Assembly (NCBI RefSeq): GCF_013822795.1
Contig: NZ_PNLB01000004.1
Span: 124,001-188,000, forward strand
Direction: 5' to 3'
DNA: 64,000 nucleotides
Source: Phenylobacterium sp.
GTDB lineage: Bacteria; Pseudomonadota; Alphaproteobacteria; Caulobacterales; Caulobacteraceae
In this document: in pieces, positions 26,358 to 35,006 of the stretch
Layout: the number at the start of each line of letters is the position of its first letter
Position numbering within the stretch: the stretch's first letter is position 1
Program-made: the position numbers and the translations under genes
The notes under the pieces: generated by a model
Told to the model about the DNA's origin: nothing
Seen by the model: the letters and a program-made list of their open reading frames with translations, nothing else
The model's database searches: none

Positions 26358-26794
26358 CGGACGACCAGCACCGGGACCGGCGCGTGGCTGAGCACCTCGG
26401 AGGTCTGGCTGCCCAGGATCAGACGGCCCAGGCCGCGGCGGCCGTGCGAGGCCATGACGATCACATCGACGCCCTGCGACTTTGCGGTTTCGATGATCGC
26501 CTCGGCCGGCGGCGAGTTCGGCACATGCAGCGTCTTGGCGGCGACCCCAGCCTTGTCGGCCTCGGCCTTGGCCAGGCCGAGCACGCGGTCGGCGAACTCT
26601 TTCTGGATCTCGTCATAGTTCCCCATCTCGGTCGGGACCCAGCCGCCGGCGGCGCTGGCATAGACCGGAAATGGCTCGGTGACGGTTATCAGGGTGACCT
26701 GCGCACCCAGCGCCTTGGCGAGGGCCAGGCCTTGATCGACGCCCTTCTGGGCGACTTCGGAGCCGTCGGTGGAGATGAGGACGTGCTTGTACAT
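26354..26794 (-). CDS. universal stress protein, UspA family
   Basis: A 146-residue single-domain Usp. The N-terminal strand KHVLISTDGS, the helix DQGLALAKALGAQV, and the ATP-binding signature MASHGRRGLGRLILGSQTSEVLSHAPVPVLVV (G2xG9GS type) are all present. Proteins of this group bind ATP and act in starvation or low-oxygen survival. The start at 26794 follows GGAGACAAA; an upstream ATG at 26809 overlaps that ribosome site. Upstream lie a palindrome and a FixK/FNR-like box. Confidence 0.93.
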   Translation of the reverse strand: MYKHVLISTDGSEVAQKGVDQGLALAKALGAQVTLITVTEPFPVYASAAGGWVPTEMGNYDEIQKEFADRVLGLAKAEADKAGVAAKTLHVPNSPPAEAIIETAKSQGVDVIVMASHGRRGLGRLILGSQTSEVLSHAPVPVLVVR

Positions 26795-26854
26795 TTTGTC
26801 TCCATGCACTGGGCCGGGCCGCGTCAGCTGCGACCCAATCGAGTATTCGCTTCT

Positions 26855-26868
26855 GAACTGCGCAGTTC
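26855..26868. promoter_or_regulatory. 14-bp perfect palindrome upstream of uspA
   Basis: GAACTGCGCAGTTC is fully palindromic and lies 61 bp upstream of the uspA start, in the 244-bp gap shared with the divergent aqpZ gene. The binding protein is unknown. Confidence 0.35.
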
Positions 26869-26932
26869 CAATTCCGCGAAACTACATAGGTTGCACGCGG
26901 GCCCGCATTCTAACAGCCAGGCTTGACGCGGG

Positions 26933-26946
26933 TCAGCCGCTGGGCG
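26933..26946. promoter_or_regulatory. FNR/FixK-like box between uspA and aqpZ
   Basis: TTGAC-GCGG-GTCAG resembles the TTGAT-N4-ATCAA consensus of FNR/FixK regulators, with symmetric TTGAC/GTCA arms and one mismatch in the last base. uspA genes are frequent targets of these oxygen regulators. Confidence 0.35.
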
Positions 26947-27038
26947 CTCAACTCTGAGTGAGCATCCCCGTGTTCGTAGAGCGACGCTATCTCAAGCTTC
27001 AACCATGGGTTAGCCTCCGCTCAAACGGGAGGCATCTC

Positions 27039-27692
27039 ATGCAGAAGTTTGTAGCTGAATTCATCGGTACGCTTACGCTTGTGCTCTTCGGGTGCGGCGC
27101 CGCCGTCTTGGGCGGCGACAACGTCGGCCAACTGGGCATCGCCCTGGCCTTCGGCTTCGCGATCGTCGCGATGGCCTACGGGATCGGCTCGATCTCCGGC
27201 TGCCACGTCAATCCGGCGGTCAGCTTGGCGGTGTTCATCGCCGGGCGGATGAACGCCCGCGACCTCGTTCTCTACTGGATCGCGCAGTTTCTCGGGGCGC
27301 TGGTCGGCGCCGGCATACTGGCGGCCATCGCCGGCACGGCCGGGGGCCTGGGCCAGAACGGCTGGGGGCCGGGCTACAACGGCGAATTCAGCATGCAGTC
27401 GGCGCTGATCTTCGAGGTGGTGATGACCGCCCTGTTCGTCATCGTCATCCTCGGCTCGACGTCGACGGCGGCCCCAGCTGGCTTTGCGGGCCTGGCCATC
27501 GGCATCACGCTGGCCGTCATCCACATCGTCGGCATCCAGGTCACCGGCGTCTCCGTGAACCCCGCGCGGAGCTTCGGGCCGGCGGTGCTGGTCGGCGGCC
27601 AGGCGCTGTCGCAGCTCTGGCTGTTCTTCGTCGCCCCCGCGATCGGGGCGATCATCGGCGGGGCGATCTATCGCCTCAACGTTCTGCGCTAG
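27039..27692 (+). CDS. aqpZ: aquaporin Z-type water channel
   Basis: A 217-residue MIP-family channel with six transmembrane helices and both half-helix signatures: HVNPAVSLAV after helix 2 and SVNPARSFGP after helix 5. The N-terminal KFVAEFIGTLTLVLFGCGAAVL is typical of AqpZ. The selectivity-filter Arg follows the second NPA (NPAR), and the short loops favour a water-selective pore over a glycerol channel. ATG at 27039 follows GGGAGG. It converges with the next gene, overlapping it by 17 nt. Confidence 0.95.
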   Translation: MQKFVAEFIGTLTLVLFGCGAAVLGGDNVGQLGIALAFGFAIVAMAYGIGSISGCHVNPAVSLAVFIAGRMNARDLVLYWIAQFLGALVGAGILAAIAGTAGGLGQNGWGPGYNGEFSMQSALIFEVVMTALFVIVILGSTSTAAPAGFAGLAIGITLAVIHIVGIQVTGVSVNPARSFGPAVLVGGQALSQLWLFFVAPAIGAIIGGAIYRLNVLR

Positions 27693-28578
27693 GCGAAGGC
27701 GGAGCCGCCGGCTCGTCCTCGGGCGGCGGCGGCTCTGCGAAGCTCGGCGGCTGGGCGCGGGCGTTGGGCGAGGGCTTCAGCATCCCGCCCGCGGCGATCA
27801 GGTCGCGATAGGCGGTCCGTGCGGCCGAGTAGTCAGCGCCGCCCGGATAGATCACGTCGATGCGCGGCTCGTGGCCGAGAGCCAGGCCGAGCACGGTCTC
27901 CAGCACGTCGGCCGCCTGGCCGATCTCGGCGCTGTCGCAGGCGCGGCGCACGGCGCGCACCTGGCCGGGCTGGGCCAGGGTCAGATCATACGACGTGCCG
28001 TCGACGCACAGCGCGTCGGCGGCGCCGGAGCTCTCCACCACTCGGACCTCGCGCGGCGAACTCCAGAGCGGATCCTGGGCCAGGGCGGTCAGCCGCGCCG
28101 CCGCGTCCGGCGGCGCCTCGACGTCGAAGCCCACGCGTCGGGCGATGCCTGGTTCGCAGCAGCCAAGGCCGGCGCGGGCTTGGATGAAGGCTTTGCCGTC
28201 ACGGCGCACGATGGCGCGCACCAGGGTCTGGCGCGTCGAGGTCGCCGGCCGGACCGCGACCTCGATGATCAGCTCGCCCGATCGCAGCACCTGGTTCTGC
28301 AGGGGCGGCAGCCCCCACAGCCGGTAGAGCAGGGGATCATAACCGTTGGCGACGATCAGCGGCCGCTCGCCGCGGGACGGCCGACGACCGCCGAGCGGAT
28401 CGGCGGTCTCGTCGGGCTTGGGGCGCTTGTCGTCCCACCAGGATTTCGGATCGGGATCGGGCCAGGGCCAGTCGAGGACCGGCCCCGGCGGCGATGGTCG
28501 CGGCGCGGCCTGGGCCTGGGCCAAGGCCGGCGCGGGCAGGAAGGCGAGGGCGAGAATGGTCGCGGCGATGCGGACCAT
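27676..28578 (-). CDS. secreted hypothetical protein, Pro-rich ends
   Basis: A 300-residue protein with a Sec signal peptide (cleavage after ALA, about residue 20). A Trp/Pro/Asp-rich segment (VLDWPWPDPDPKSWWDD) follows, then a globular core of about 190 residues with several beta-strand-like runs and four Cys in mature positions (GLGCCEPG, DALCVDG, RRACDSA). The tail (about 265-300) is Pro/Glu/Ala-rich. No family was recognised. It overlaps the aqpZ 3' end and precedes ilvN by 13 nt on the same strand, so it may be transcribed from the ilvN side. Confidence 0.7.
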   Translation of the reverse strand: MVRIAATILALAFLPAPALAQAQAAPRPSPPGPVLDWPWPDPDPKSWWDDKRPKPDETADPLGGRRPSRGERPLIVANGYDPLLYRLWGLPPLQNQVLRSGELIIEVAVRPATSTRQTLVRAIVRRDGKAFIQARAGLGCCEPGIARRVGFDVEAPPDAAARLTALAQDPLWSSPREVRVVESSGAADALCVDGTSYDLTLAQPGQVRAVRRACDSAEIGQAADVLETVLGLALGHEPRIDVIYPGGADYSAARTAYRDLIAAGGMLKPSPNARAQPPSFAEPPPPEDEPAAPPSPSAER

Positions 28579-28591
28579 CTGATCCTCCCTC

Positions 28592-29140
28592 CTACATGGC
28601 GTCGGGGCCCCGGGTGATGGAAAGCACGCCGGTGCGCGACAGTTCCACCAAGCCGAGCGGGCGCATCAGCTCGATGAACTTGTCAATCTTCGACGAGGCG
28701 CCGGTCAGTTCGAAGATGAAGCTGTCGATGGTGGTGTCGAGCACCTTGGCGCGGAAGATATCGGCGATGCGCAGAGCTTCGACGCGGTCGGGACCGGTCC
28801 CCTTGACCTTGACCAGGGCCAGCTCGCGCTCCAGGCCGTTGGGGTCGCGGGTCACGTCCTGGACGTGGCGGGTGGCGACCATCTTTTCCAGCTGGGCCTC
28901 GATCTGCTCGAGCACGTGCGGGGCGCCGCGGGTGACGATGGTGACGCGGCTGGTGTGGGCCCGGCGGTCGGTCTCGGCGACGGTCAGGCTCTCGATGTTG
29001 TAGCCGCGGGCCGCGAACAGCCCGACCAGCCGGTGCAGCACGCCGGGCTCGTTCTCGACCAGGATCGCGAAGGTGGCCAGGTTCTCGGCTTCCTCGGCGT
29101 GGCTGAGGTCGTAGACGGAGGCGGGCTGGGCGTCGGACAT
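28592..29140 (-). CDS. ilvN: acetolactate synthase regulatory (small) subunit
   Basis: A 182-residue small subunit. An N-terminal ACT domain (about residues 20-95) has FAILVENEPGVLHRLVGLFAARGYNIESL, the valine-binding region, and the C-terminal half (RVEALRIADIFRAKVLDTTIDSFIFELTG, about 105-180) is the family-specific domain. It gives valine feedback control to the large subunit IlvB in branched-chain amino acid synthesis. The start at 29140 matches the usual N-terminus. It is separated from ilvB by an opposite-strand gene, so it needs its own promoter in 29141-29315. Confidence 0.95.
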   Translation of the reverse strand: MSDAQPASVYDLSHAEEAENLATFAILVENEPGVLHRLVGLFAARGYNIESLTVAETDRRAHTSRVTIVTRGAPHVLEQIEAQLEKMVATRHVQDVTRDPNGLERELALVKVKGTGPDRVEALRIADIFRAKVLDTTIDSFIFELTGASSKIDKFIELMRPLGLVELSRTGVLSITRGPDAM

Positions 29141-29315
29141 GCGGGGCTCTCTAAACGTCGGTCGCCGAGCAGGTGTCACATGCGCGCGCGGGGGGCAAGC
29201 CGCGACTGCGGAACGAGCGTGAACAAGTCATGAACATTTCACTTGCGAAGAACGCCGTTTGGTGAAGTGAATGCCGCGCCGGGCACTGCGCCCGAACCCC
29301 CTGGAGCTGACAGTC

Positions 29316-29675
29316 ATGAGCACCCAAGAGATCGCCGACGATCTGGTCGCCCTCTGCAAGGCCGGCAAGTTCGACGAGGCGGGAGAGAAGTACTGGGCCG
29401 ACGACGTGCTGAGCGTCGAGGCCGCGCCCGGCGACATGGCGCAGATGCGCGGCAAGGAGGCCCTGCGCGGCAAGGGCGAGTGGTGGGCGAGCGCCCACGA
29501 GGTGCATTCGACGGAGGTCGAGGGGCCCTATGTGAACGGCGACCAGTTCGTGGTGCGGTTCAAGATGGACCTGACGCAGAAGGAATCCGGAAACCGGATC
29601 CAGATGGACGAGGTCGGCGTCTACACGATCAAGAACGGCAAGATCGCCGAGGAGCGTTTCTTCTACGGAAGCTGA
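29316..29675 (+). CDS. SnoaL-like (NTF2-fold) small protein
   Basis: A 119-residue protein with the NTF2/SnoaL layout: N-terminal helices (ADDLVALCKAGKFDEAGEKYWADDVLSVEA), then a curved sheet (GPYVNGDQFVVRFKMDL, MDEVGVYTIKNGKIAEERFFYG). The ending GVYTIKNGKIAEERFFY is typical of the SnoaL-like group. Members may be small isomerases or binding proteins; no catalytic set was assigned. ATG at 29316 follows TGGAG. It sits on the opposite strand between ilvB and ilvN. Confidence 0.8.
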   Translation: MSTQEIADDLVALCKAGKFDEAGEKYWADDVLSVEAAPGDMAQMRGKEALRGKGEWWASAHEVHSTEVEGPYVNGDQFVVRFKMDLTQKESGNRIQMDEVGVYTIKNGKIAEERFFYGS

Positions 29676-29682
29676 CGAGGCG

Positions 29683-29711
29683 GGCGGCGCCAGGTGACCC
29701 TCGGCGCCGCC
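29683..29711. terminator. bidirectional hairpin between the SnoaL-like gene and ilvB
   Basis: A 9-bp perfect stem (GGCGGCGCC / GGCGCCGCC) with an 11-nt loop lies between two converging stop codons. No T-tract follows on either side, so factor-independent termination is uncertain. Confidence 0.4.
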
Positions 29712-29718
29712 GCTCGAC

Positions 29719-31515
29719 CTAGACCAGACGCTTGCCGGCGTCGTCGATGATGGAGCCGAGGTCGCGGGCTTCCTCGGCCATGATCATTTCGTTGTGGGCC
29801 TTGCCGGACGGGATCATCGGGAAGCAGTTCTCTTCCTTGGTGACCCGGCAGTCGAACAGCACCGGCTTGGGGCTGGCGATCATCTCGCGGATCTTGTCGT
29901 CCAGTTCGTCCGGGTGCTCGGCGCGGATGCCGACGCCGCCGAACGCCTCGGCCATCTTCACGAAGTCCGGCAGGCTCGACGAGTAGGAGTGGCTGTAGCG
30001 CTCGCCGTGCAGCAGCTGCTGCCACTGGCGGACCATGCCCATCCATTCGTTGTTCAGGATGAAGACCTTGATCGGCAGGTCGTACTGAATGGCCGTCGAG
30101 ATCTCCTGCATGGTCATCTGAACCGAGGCGTCGCCGGCGATGTCGATGACCAGGGCGTCCGGGTGCGCCATTTGCACGCCGACCGCGGCCGGCAGGCCGT
30201 AGCCCATGGTGCCGAGGCCCCCGGAGGTCATCCAGCGGTTGGGCTTGTCGAAGTGATAGTACTGGGCCGCCCACATCTGGTGCTGGCCGACCTCGGTGGT
30301 GATGTAGGTCTCACGGTCCTTGGTCAGCTCGTACAGGCGCTCGATCGCATACTGCGGCTTGATCAGCTTGGTGTCGGGCCGATAGCGGAACGATTGGCGG
30401 GCGCGCCAGGCCTCGATCTGACGCCACCAGTCGTCGAGCGCGGCCTTGTCGGTCGACAGGTTGCGCGACTTCCAGGCGGCGATCATGTCCTCCAGCACGC
30501 TGGCGGCGTCGCCGACGATGCCGATGTCGGCGCGGACGTTCTTGCTGATCGACGAGGCGTCGATGTCGATGTGGATCTTCTTCGAGCCAGGGGCGAAGGC
30601 GTCCAGACGGCCGGTGACCCGGTCATCGAAGCGCGCGCCGACCGCCACCATGACGTCGCAGTCGTGCATGGCGTTGTTGCTCTCGAAGCTGCCGTGCATG
30701 CCGACCATGCCCAGCCAGGCCGGATCGGAGGCCGGGAAGGCGCCCAGGCCCATCAGGGTCGAGGTGACCGGCGCGCCGGTCAGCTGGGCGAGCTCGCGCA
30801 GCAACTCGGCGGCGCGGGGGCCGGCGTTGATGACGCCGCCGCCGGTGTAGAGGATCGGACGGCGGGCGCCGGCCAGCAGCGCCACGGCCTCGGCGATCTT
30901 GTTCGGCTCGCCCTTGGTGCGCGGATTGTAGTTGTGCGCGTGGGTGACCTCGGTCGGGCCCTGGTAGACGCCCTTGGAGAACTGAACGTCCTTGGGGATG
31001 TCGATGACGACGGGGCCGGGGCGGCCGGACGTGGCGATGTGGAACGCCTCGTGGATGATCCGCGGCAGGTCGGCGACGTCCTTGACCAGGTAGTTATGCT
31101 TGGTGATCGGGCGGGTGATGCCGATCGTGTCGCACTCTTGGAACGCGTCGGTGCCGATCAGGTGGGTGGCGACCTGGCCGGTGAACACGACCATCGGGAT
31201 CGAGTCCATCAGGGCGTCGACGATGCCGGTGATGGCGTTGGTCGCGCCGGGGCCGGAGGTGACCAGGACCACGCCGGGCTTGCCCGTCGAGCGGGCGTAG
31301 CCCTCGGCCATATGGGTCGCGCCTTGCTCGTGGCGGACCAGGACGTGCTGCAGGCGCTGCTCTTCGAAGAGCGCGTCATAGATCGGCAGCACTGCTCCGC
31401 CCGGATAGCCGAACAGCACTTCGACGCCCTGGTCGATGAGGGCGCGGACCACGATCTCGGCGCCGGTCAGGGTCTCAACCGTCGTTTCGGCAGCTATCGT
31501 CTGGTGGGCTGTCAT
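29719..31515 (-). CDS. ilvB: acetolactate synthase catalytic (large) subunit
   Basis: A 598-residue thiamine-diphosphate enzyme that condenses two pyruvates to acetolactate (or pyruvate with 2-ketobutyrate), the first common step to valine, leucine and isoleucine. Visible parts are the N-terminal [15 protein letters not shown] with the catalytic Glu in [17 protein letters not shown], the FAD-type middle domain, and the ThDP motif [29 protein letters not shown]. Length is that of the biosynthetic, FAD-containing form. An attenuator-like leader precedes it. Confidence 0.97.
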   Translation of the reverse strand: MTAHQTIAAETTVETLTGAEIVVRALIDQGVEVLFGYPGGAVLPIYDALFEEQRLQHVLVRHEQGATHMAEGYARSTGKPGVVLVTSGPGATNAITGIVDALMDSIPMVVFTGQVATHLIGTDAFQECDTIGITRPITKHNYLVKDVADLPRIIHEAFHIATSGRPGPVVIDIPKDVQFSKGVYQGPTEVTHAHNYNPRTKGEPNKIAEAVALLAGARRPILYTGGGVINAGPRAAELLRELAQLTGAPVTSTLMGLGAFPASDPAWLGMVGMHGSFESNNAMHDCDVMVAVGARFDDRVTGRLDAFAPGSKKIHIDIDASSISKNVRADIGIVGDAASVLEDMIAAWKSRNLSTDKAALDDWWRQIEAWRARQSFRYRPDTKLIKPQYAIERLYELTKDRETYITTEVGQHQMWAAQYYHFDKPNRWMTSGGLGTMGYGLPAAVGVQMAHPDALVIDIAGDASVQMTMQEISTAIQYDLPIKVFILNNEWMGMVRQWQQLLHGERYSHSYSSSLPDFVKMAEAFGGVGIRAEHPDELDDKIREMIASPKPVLFDCRVTKEENCFPMIPSGKAHNEMIMAEEARDLGSIIDDAGKRLV

Positions 31516-31542
31516 TTCAGCAAGGCCTTGATTTTCGGCAAT

Positions 31543-31564
31543 AAAAAAGGCCCTCGAGGGGCCT
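31543..31564 (-). terminator. attenuator terminator upstream of ilvB
   Basis: On the minus strand a 6-bp stem (AGGCCC / GGGCCT, 5-nt loop) is followed by six T residues. It ends 28 nt before the ilvB ATG, inside the leader, so it would stop transcription before the gene. Confidence 0.85.
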
Positions 31565-31570
31565 GGGCGA

Positions 31571-31615
31571 GCGACCTTCAGCGGTCTGACACGTGGTCAG
31601 TCCGCGAGAGGTCGC
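31571..31615 (-). promoter_or_regulatory. leader hairpin of the ilvB attenuator
   Basis: A long hairpin: an inner stem of 10 bp with one mismatch (31581-31590 with 31596-31605, 5-nt loop) and an outer 7-bp stem (31571-31577 with 31609-31615). Its 5' arm lies in the last codons of the leader peptide, so ribosome position would decide whether it forms. An antiterminator pairing was not worked out. Confidence 0.65.
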
Positions 31616-31647
31616 ACAGAGAGTACAAGAAGCTCACGCACGAGCAT
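31597..31647 (-). CDS. Leu/Val-rich leader peptide of ilvB
   Basis: A 16-codon frame, MLVRELLVLSVRPLAD, with eight of the 15 codons after the start being Leu or Val and none Ile. GGAG precedes it. From ATG (31647) the spacing is short (1 nt after GGAGA); a GTG at codon 3 (31641) has ideal 7-nt spacing, so translation may start there. It stops inside the 5' arm of the leader hairpin. Stalling on Leu/Val codons would report branched-chain amino acid shortage. Caulobacter ilvBN is known to be controlled by attenuation. Confidence 0.82.
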   Translation of the reverse strand: MLVRELLVLSVRPLAD

Positions 31648-31668
31648 TCTCCAAATGAAGTCGCCGAG

Positions 31669-31697
31669 GTCATGACATGCCCCGTTCACCCCGTCAA
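31669..31697 (-). promoter_or_regulatory. possible ilvB promoter at the 3' end of miaA
   Basis: On the minus strand TTGACG (31692-31697) is followed after 17 nt by CATGAC (31669-31674), a partial -10. It would start the leader transcript near 31662, shortly before the leader peptide. The -35 overlaps the miaA coding end. Confidence 0.4.
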
Positions 31698-32615
31698 GGC
31701 AGGGTGTAGCGCAATAAACTGCCTCCATTGGTCCTCGTGGGCGACGGCAGTGAGGCGCGGCCAGTCGGCCATCTGACCACGCAGCCAGGTGGCCTGGCGC
31801 TTGGCGTATCGGCGGGTTTCGCGCTGGGCGTTCTGCAAACCTGCCGCAAAGCTGACCTCGCCCGACAGCGTGGCCGCCAGCTCGCGATAGCCGACCGCCT
31901 TCATGGCCGGCAGATTGGGATCAAGGCCGCGGGCGGCGAGGGCGGCGACCTCGTCCAGCGCGCCCGCGCCGACCATGATCTCCAAACGCCGGTCGCAGCG
32001 ATCGAACAGCGCCTCGCGCGGGGGATCGAGCGCGACGCCGGCCCAGCTTCCCGGAGCGATGGCGGGATCGGTGCGCGCTTGCCAGTCGCTGAGCGAGGTT
32101 CCGGTGGCGGCGAACACCTCCCAGGCCCGGGTCAGGCGCTGGCGGTCGGCCGGCGAGATGCGGCCCTCGGCGGCGGGATCGGCCTGCGCCAGCCGCTGGC
32201 GGAAGGCGGCTTCGCCCATGGCCTCGAACTCGGCGGCGGCCTGGACCCGGATCTGCGGCGGGGTGTCGGGCACCTCGGCCAGGCCGTGGGTGAGGGCGCG
32301 GAAATAGAGGCCGGTGCCGCCGACGATCACGGTCGGGCGGCCGCGGGCGGCGATCTGCTGGATCAGCGCGAGGGCCGCACGCAGCCAGCGGCCGACGGAC
32401 CAGCCCTCGGCGGCGTCGACCACGCCGAAGAGGTGATGCGGGGCGGCGGCCTCTTCCTCGGGGGAGGGGCGGGCGGTCAGCAGACGCAGGTCCGCGTAGA
32501 GTTGGAGCGCGTCGGCGTTGACGATCTCGCCCCCGATTTCACGGGCCAGGCGCAGGGCCAGGGCGGACTTGCCGCTTGCGGTCGGCCCGGCGATCAGCCA
32601 GATGCGGGGCTCCAT
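31686..32615 (-). CDS. miaA: tRNA dimethylallyltransferase MiaA
   Basis: A 309-residue enzyme that adds dimethylallyl to A37 of tRNAs reading U-starting codons. The P-loop [15 protein letters not shown] is at residues 10-24, then the catalytic [11 protein letters not shown], the [10 protein letters not shown] loop, and [18 protein letters not shown]. The C-terminal [14 protein letters not shown] is the tRNA-binding helix. The start at 32615 fits all homologues I know. Its ATG overlaps the ATG of serB on the other strand (CATG). It lies upstream of the ilvB leader, same strand. Confidence 0.96.
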   Translation of the reverse strand: MEPRIWLIAGPTASGKSALALRLAREIGGEIVNADALQLYADLRLLTARPSPEEEAAAPHHLFGVVDAAEGWSVGRWLRAALALIQQIAARGRPTVIVGGTGLYFRALTHGLAEVPDTPPQIRVQAAAEFEAMGEAAFRQRLAQADPAAEGRISPADRQRLTRAWEVFAATGTSLSDWQARTDPAIAPGSWAGVALDPPREALFDRCDRRLEIMVGAGALDEVAALAARGLDPNLPAMKAVGYRELAATLSGEVSFAAGLQNAQRETRRYAKRQATWLRGQMADWPRLTAVAHEDQWRQFIALHPALTG

Positions 32616-33507
32616 GCAGATCGCCCTTACCCTTGTCGGTCCCGATTCAGACGCCGCCGCGAAGGCGCTCGCCACACTGGCTCCAGCGCTCGCAGGCGTG
32701 CACGCCCGCGTCAAGGAGCCGCGCACCCTCGGCCCCGGCGCGCTCGACCTGCTGGTGGAGGGCGCTGATGTAGCGACCGTCCGCGCCGCGGCCGAGGCGG
32801 CCCTGGCTGGATCCGGGGTCGACGCCTGCGCCCAGCCCTGGGACGGCCGCAAGAAGCGGCTGCTGCTGGCCGACATGGATTCGACCATCATCAACGTCGA
32901 GTGCATCGACGAACTGGCCGACTTCGCCGGCGTGAAGGACAAGGTCTCGGAGATCACCGAGCGGGCCATGCGCGGCGAACTGGATTTCGAGGGCGCGCTG
33001 CGCGAGCGGGTCGGGATGCTGAAGGGCCTGCCGCTGGGCGACCTGCAGCGGGCCTATGACGAGCGCGTGCGGTTGAACGCTGGGGCGCGGACCCTGGTGC
33101 GCACGATGTCGGCGAACGGCGGCCGCGCGGTGCTGGTCTCGGGCGGCTTCACGTTCTTCACCTCGCGGGTGGCGCAGGCGGCGGGCTTTGCGGCCAACCG
33201 GGCCAACACCCTGAACGAGGACGGCAGCGCGCTGACCGGCACGGTCGGCGAGCCGATCCTGGGCAGGGAGGCCAAGTTGGCGGCGCTGAAGGAAGAGGCG
33301 GCCGGCATGGGCATCGAGCTCGCCCAGACCCTGGCGGTCGGCGACGGAGCCAACGATCTGGCGATGATCGAGGCCGCAGGCCTGGGCGTGGCCTACCGCG
33401 CCAAGCCGATCGTCTCGGCCCAGGCCGACGCCAAGGTCGACAGCGCCGACCTGACGGCGCTGCTCTACTTCCAGGGCTATCGCGCCGACGAATTCGTAAC
33501 GGACTGA
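32614..33507 (+). CDS. serB: phosphoserine phosphatase SerB
   Basis: A 297-residue HAD-superfamily phosphatase making serine from phosphoserine. An N-terminal ACT-like domain (1-80) precedes the catalytic part with motif [17 protein letters not shown], motif [11 protein letters not shown], motif III lysine (AKLAALKEE) and motif [22 protein letters not shown]. The ATG at 32614 with GGGG upstream gives the expected N-terminus [11 protein letters not shown]. It is divergent from miaA, and the two start codons overlap in a CATG. Confidence 0.96.
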   Translation: MQIALTLVGPDSDAAAKALATLAPALAGVHARVKEPRTLGPGALDLLVEGADVATVRAAAEAALAGSGVDACAQPWDGRKKRLLLADMDSTIINVECIDELADFAGVKDKVSEITERAMRGELDFEGALRERVGMLKGLPLGDLQRAYDERVRLNAGARTLVRTMSANGGRAVLVSGGFTFFTSRVAQAAGFAANRANTLNEDGSALTGTVGEPILGREAKLAALKEEAAGMGIELAQTLAVGDGANDLAMIEAAGLGVAYRAKPIVSAQADAKVDSADLTALLYFQGYRADEFVTD

Positions 33508-33556
33508 AGCCGGGTTTGAATTCCGCTCATGGCCGCCGCGCGCTAGAAGCCCGGCC

Positions 33557-34222
33557 ATGAGTTTGCCCCGCATCCCCAAGGCCGTGATCTTCGACATGGA
33601 CGGCCTGCTGGTCGACACCGAGTCGGTTTATCGCGAGGCCATGACCGCCACGGCGATCGCCGAGGGGCTGGAGTTCCCGAACGAGCTCTTTCTCAGCCTG
33701 ATCGGCCTGTCCTGGCCGGCCAACGCCCAGATCCTGCAGACCCACTATGGTCGCGGCTTCGACCCCGAGGCGTTCAAGGTCGCCAGCGTCACGCGGTTCC
33801 GCGAGCTGGTCGCGGCGGAGGTGGCGCTGAAGGCCGGGGTGCGCGAGATCCTCGACCTGCTCGACGTGCTGAGTCTCCCCCGGGCGATCGCGACCTCGTC
33901 GGGCCACGAGTCGGTCAAGCATCACATCGGCGGCCACGGGCTGCTGGACCGCTTCCACGCCGTGATGGCGGCCGGCGACTACGCCAACGCCAAGCCGGCG
34001 CCCGATCCCTATCTGCGCGCCGCCGAGGCGCTGGGCGTCGCCCCGGTCGACTGCCTGGCGCTGGAGGACAGCCACAACGGCGTGCGCGCCGCGGCGGCGG
34101 CAGGGATGATGACCATCATGGTGCCCGACCTGCTGGACGCGACCGAGGAGATGCACAGCCTGTGCATCCGCATCGCCCGCGACCTGCACGAGGTCGAGGC
34201 GCTGATCAGGGCTGGCGCGTAG
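33557..34222 (+). CDS. HAD-IA hydrolase, beta-phosphoglucomutase-like
   Basis: A 221-residue HAD protein with all motifs: FDMDGLLVDTE (nucleophile Asp and acid Asp), TSSGHES (Thr/Ser), KPAPDPYLRAAEALG (Lys) and LEDSHNGVRAA (acidic pair). A helical C1 cap lies at about residues 18-80. The group includes phosphoglycolate phosphatase, 2-deoxyglucose-6-phosphatase and beta-phosphoglucomutase-like phosphatases; the substrate cannot be assigned. It follows serB by 50 nt and may share its transcript. Its 3' end overlaps the converging protease gene by 17 nt. Confidence 0.9.
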   Translation: MSLPRIPKAVIFDMDGLLVDTESVYREAMTATAIAEGLEFPNELFLSLIGLSWPANAQILQTHYGRGFDPEAFKVASVTRFRELVAAEVALKAGVREILDLLDVLSLPRAIATSSGHESVKHHIGGHGLLDRFHAVMAAGDYANAKPAPDPYLRAAEALGVAPVDCLALEDSHNGVRAAAAAGMMTIMVPDLLDATEEMHSLCIRIARDLHEVEALIRAGA

Positions 34223-35006
34223 GCGGCGCGGCGGCCGGCGGCGGGCCGGCCTTCACCTCGTCGACCATCGCCTTCACGACATTGGCCGGGATGGCGAAGG
34301 CCAGGCCGGCGCCGGGCTCGCCGCGCGACTCGCGGGCGCTGGCCATGCCGATCACCTGGCCGGCGCTGTTCAGCAGCGGGCCGCCGGAGCCGCCGGCGGT
34401 CAGGGCCGCGTCGGTCTGCAGATAGGCCTTCACCGGGCCGCTGAGCGCCGCGCCGGCGAAGGGATCGTCCTCGTCCATCGGCGCGCCGATCTGGCGGTTC
34501 ACCGCCGAGATGATGCCCGAGGTGGCGGTGCCGACCAGGCCGTAGGGCGCGCCCATCAGCACGACCGGCTGGCCGGCCTTGACCTGATTGCTGTCGCCGA
34601 ACGAGAGGGCGGCGAGCTGGCGCCCGGGGGTGGCGCGATAGACGGCGACGTCGGCGGCCTCGTTGGCGCCGGCCAGCTCGGCGCGGGCGACCGAGCCGTC
34701 GGCGAACACCAGATTGACCACCGGCAGGCCGCCGGTGACGTGAGCGGCGGTGACCACCAGCCCGTCGGCCGAGACCACGAAGCCCGAGCCCATCTGCATC
34801 GGCGCGCCGCCCCCGCGGCCGTCCGAACCGGAGACGGTGAGCATGACCGTGGCCGCCTGGGCGCGCTGAACCGCGTCGACGAAGTTGGTCCCGCCGCGCG
34901 CGGCGGGGGCCTGGTCGCCGCGATGGCTGAGGCCCCAGCCAATCAGCAAGAGCATGAGGAAAATAACGACGCCGGCCGCGGCGTAGAGAAGCTGTTGAGT
35001 GCGCAA
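34206..35006 (-). CDS. membrane-anchored trypsin-like (HtrA-type) serine protease
   Basis: A 266-residue protein with an N-terminal transmembrane anchor (LLYAAAGVVIFLMLLLIGW) and one S1C protease domain. The triad is His in VTAAHVTGG, Asp in EAADVAVYR and Ser in AALTAGGSGGPLLN. No PDZ domain follows; the protein ends in a Pro/Ala tail. I place the start at a TTG (35006) because GGAG lies 8 nt upstream; a GTG at 35033 is the alternative, and the frame is open to 35174. It should act in the periplasm in quality control. Confidence 0.88.
   Translation of the reverse strand: MRTQQLLYAAAGVVIFLMLLLIGWGLSHRGDQAPAARGGTNFVDAVQRAQAATVMLTVSGSDGRGGGAPMQMGSGFVVSADGLVVTAAHVTGGLPVVNLVFADGSVARAELAGANEAADVAVYRATPGRQLAALSFGDSNQVKAGQPVVLMGAPYGLVGTATSGIISAVNRQIGAPMDEDDPFAGAALSGPVKAYLQTDAALTAGGSGGPLLNSAGQVIGMASARESRGEPGAGLAFAIPANVVKAMVDEVKAGPPPAAAPPTRQP

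Noticed and set aside
29794..31776. A 660-codon open frame on the plus strand opposite ilvB
   Set aside because: Composition (Gly/Asp/Val/His/Arg) is that of an antisense shadow, while ilvB on the minus strand has all catalytic motifs.
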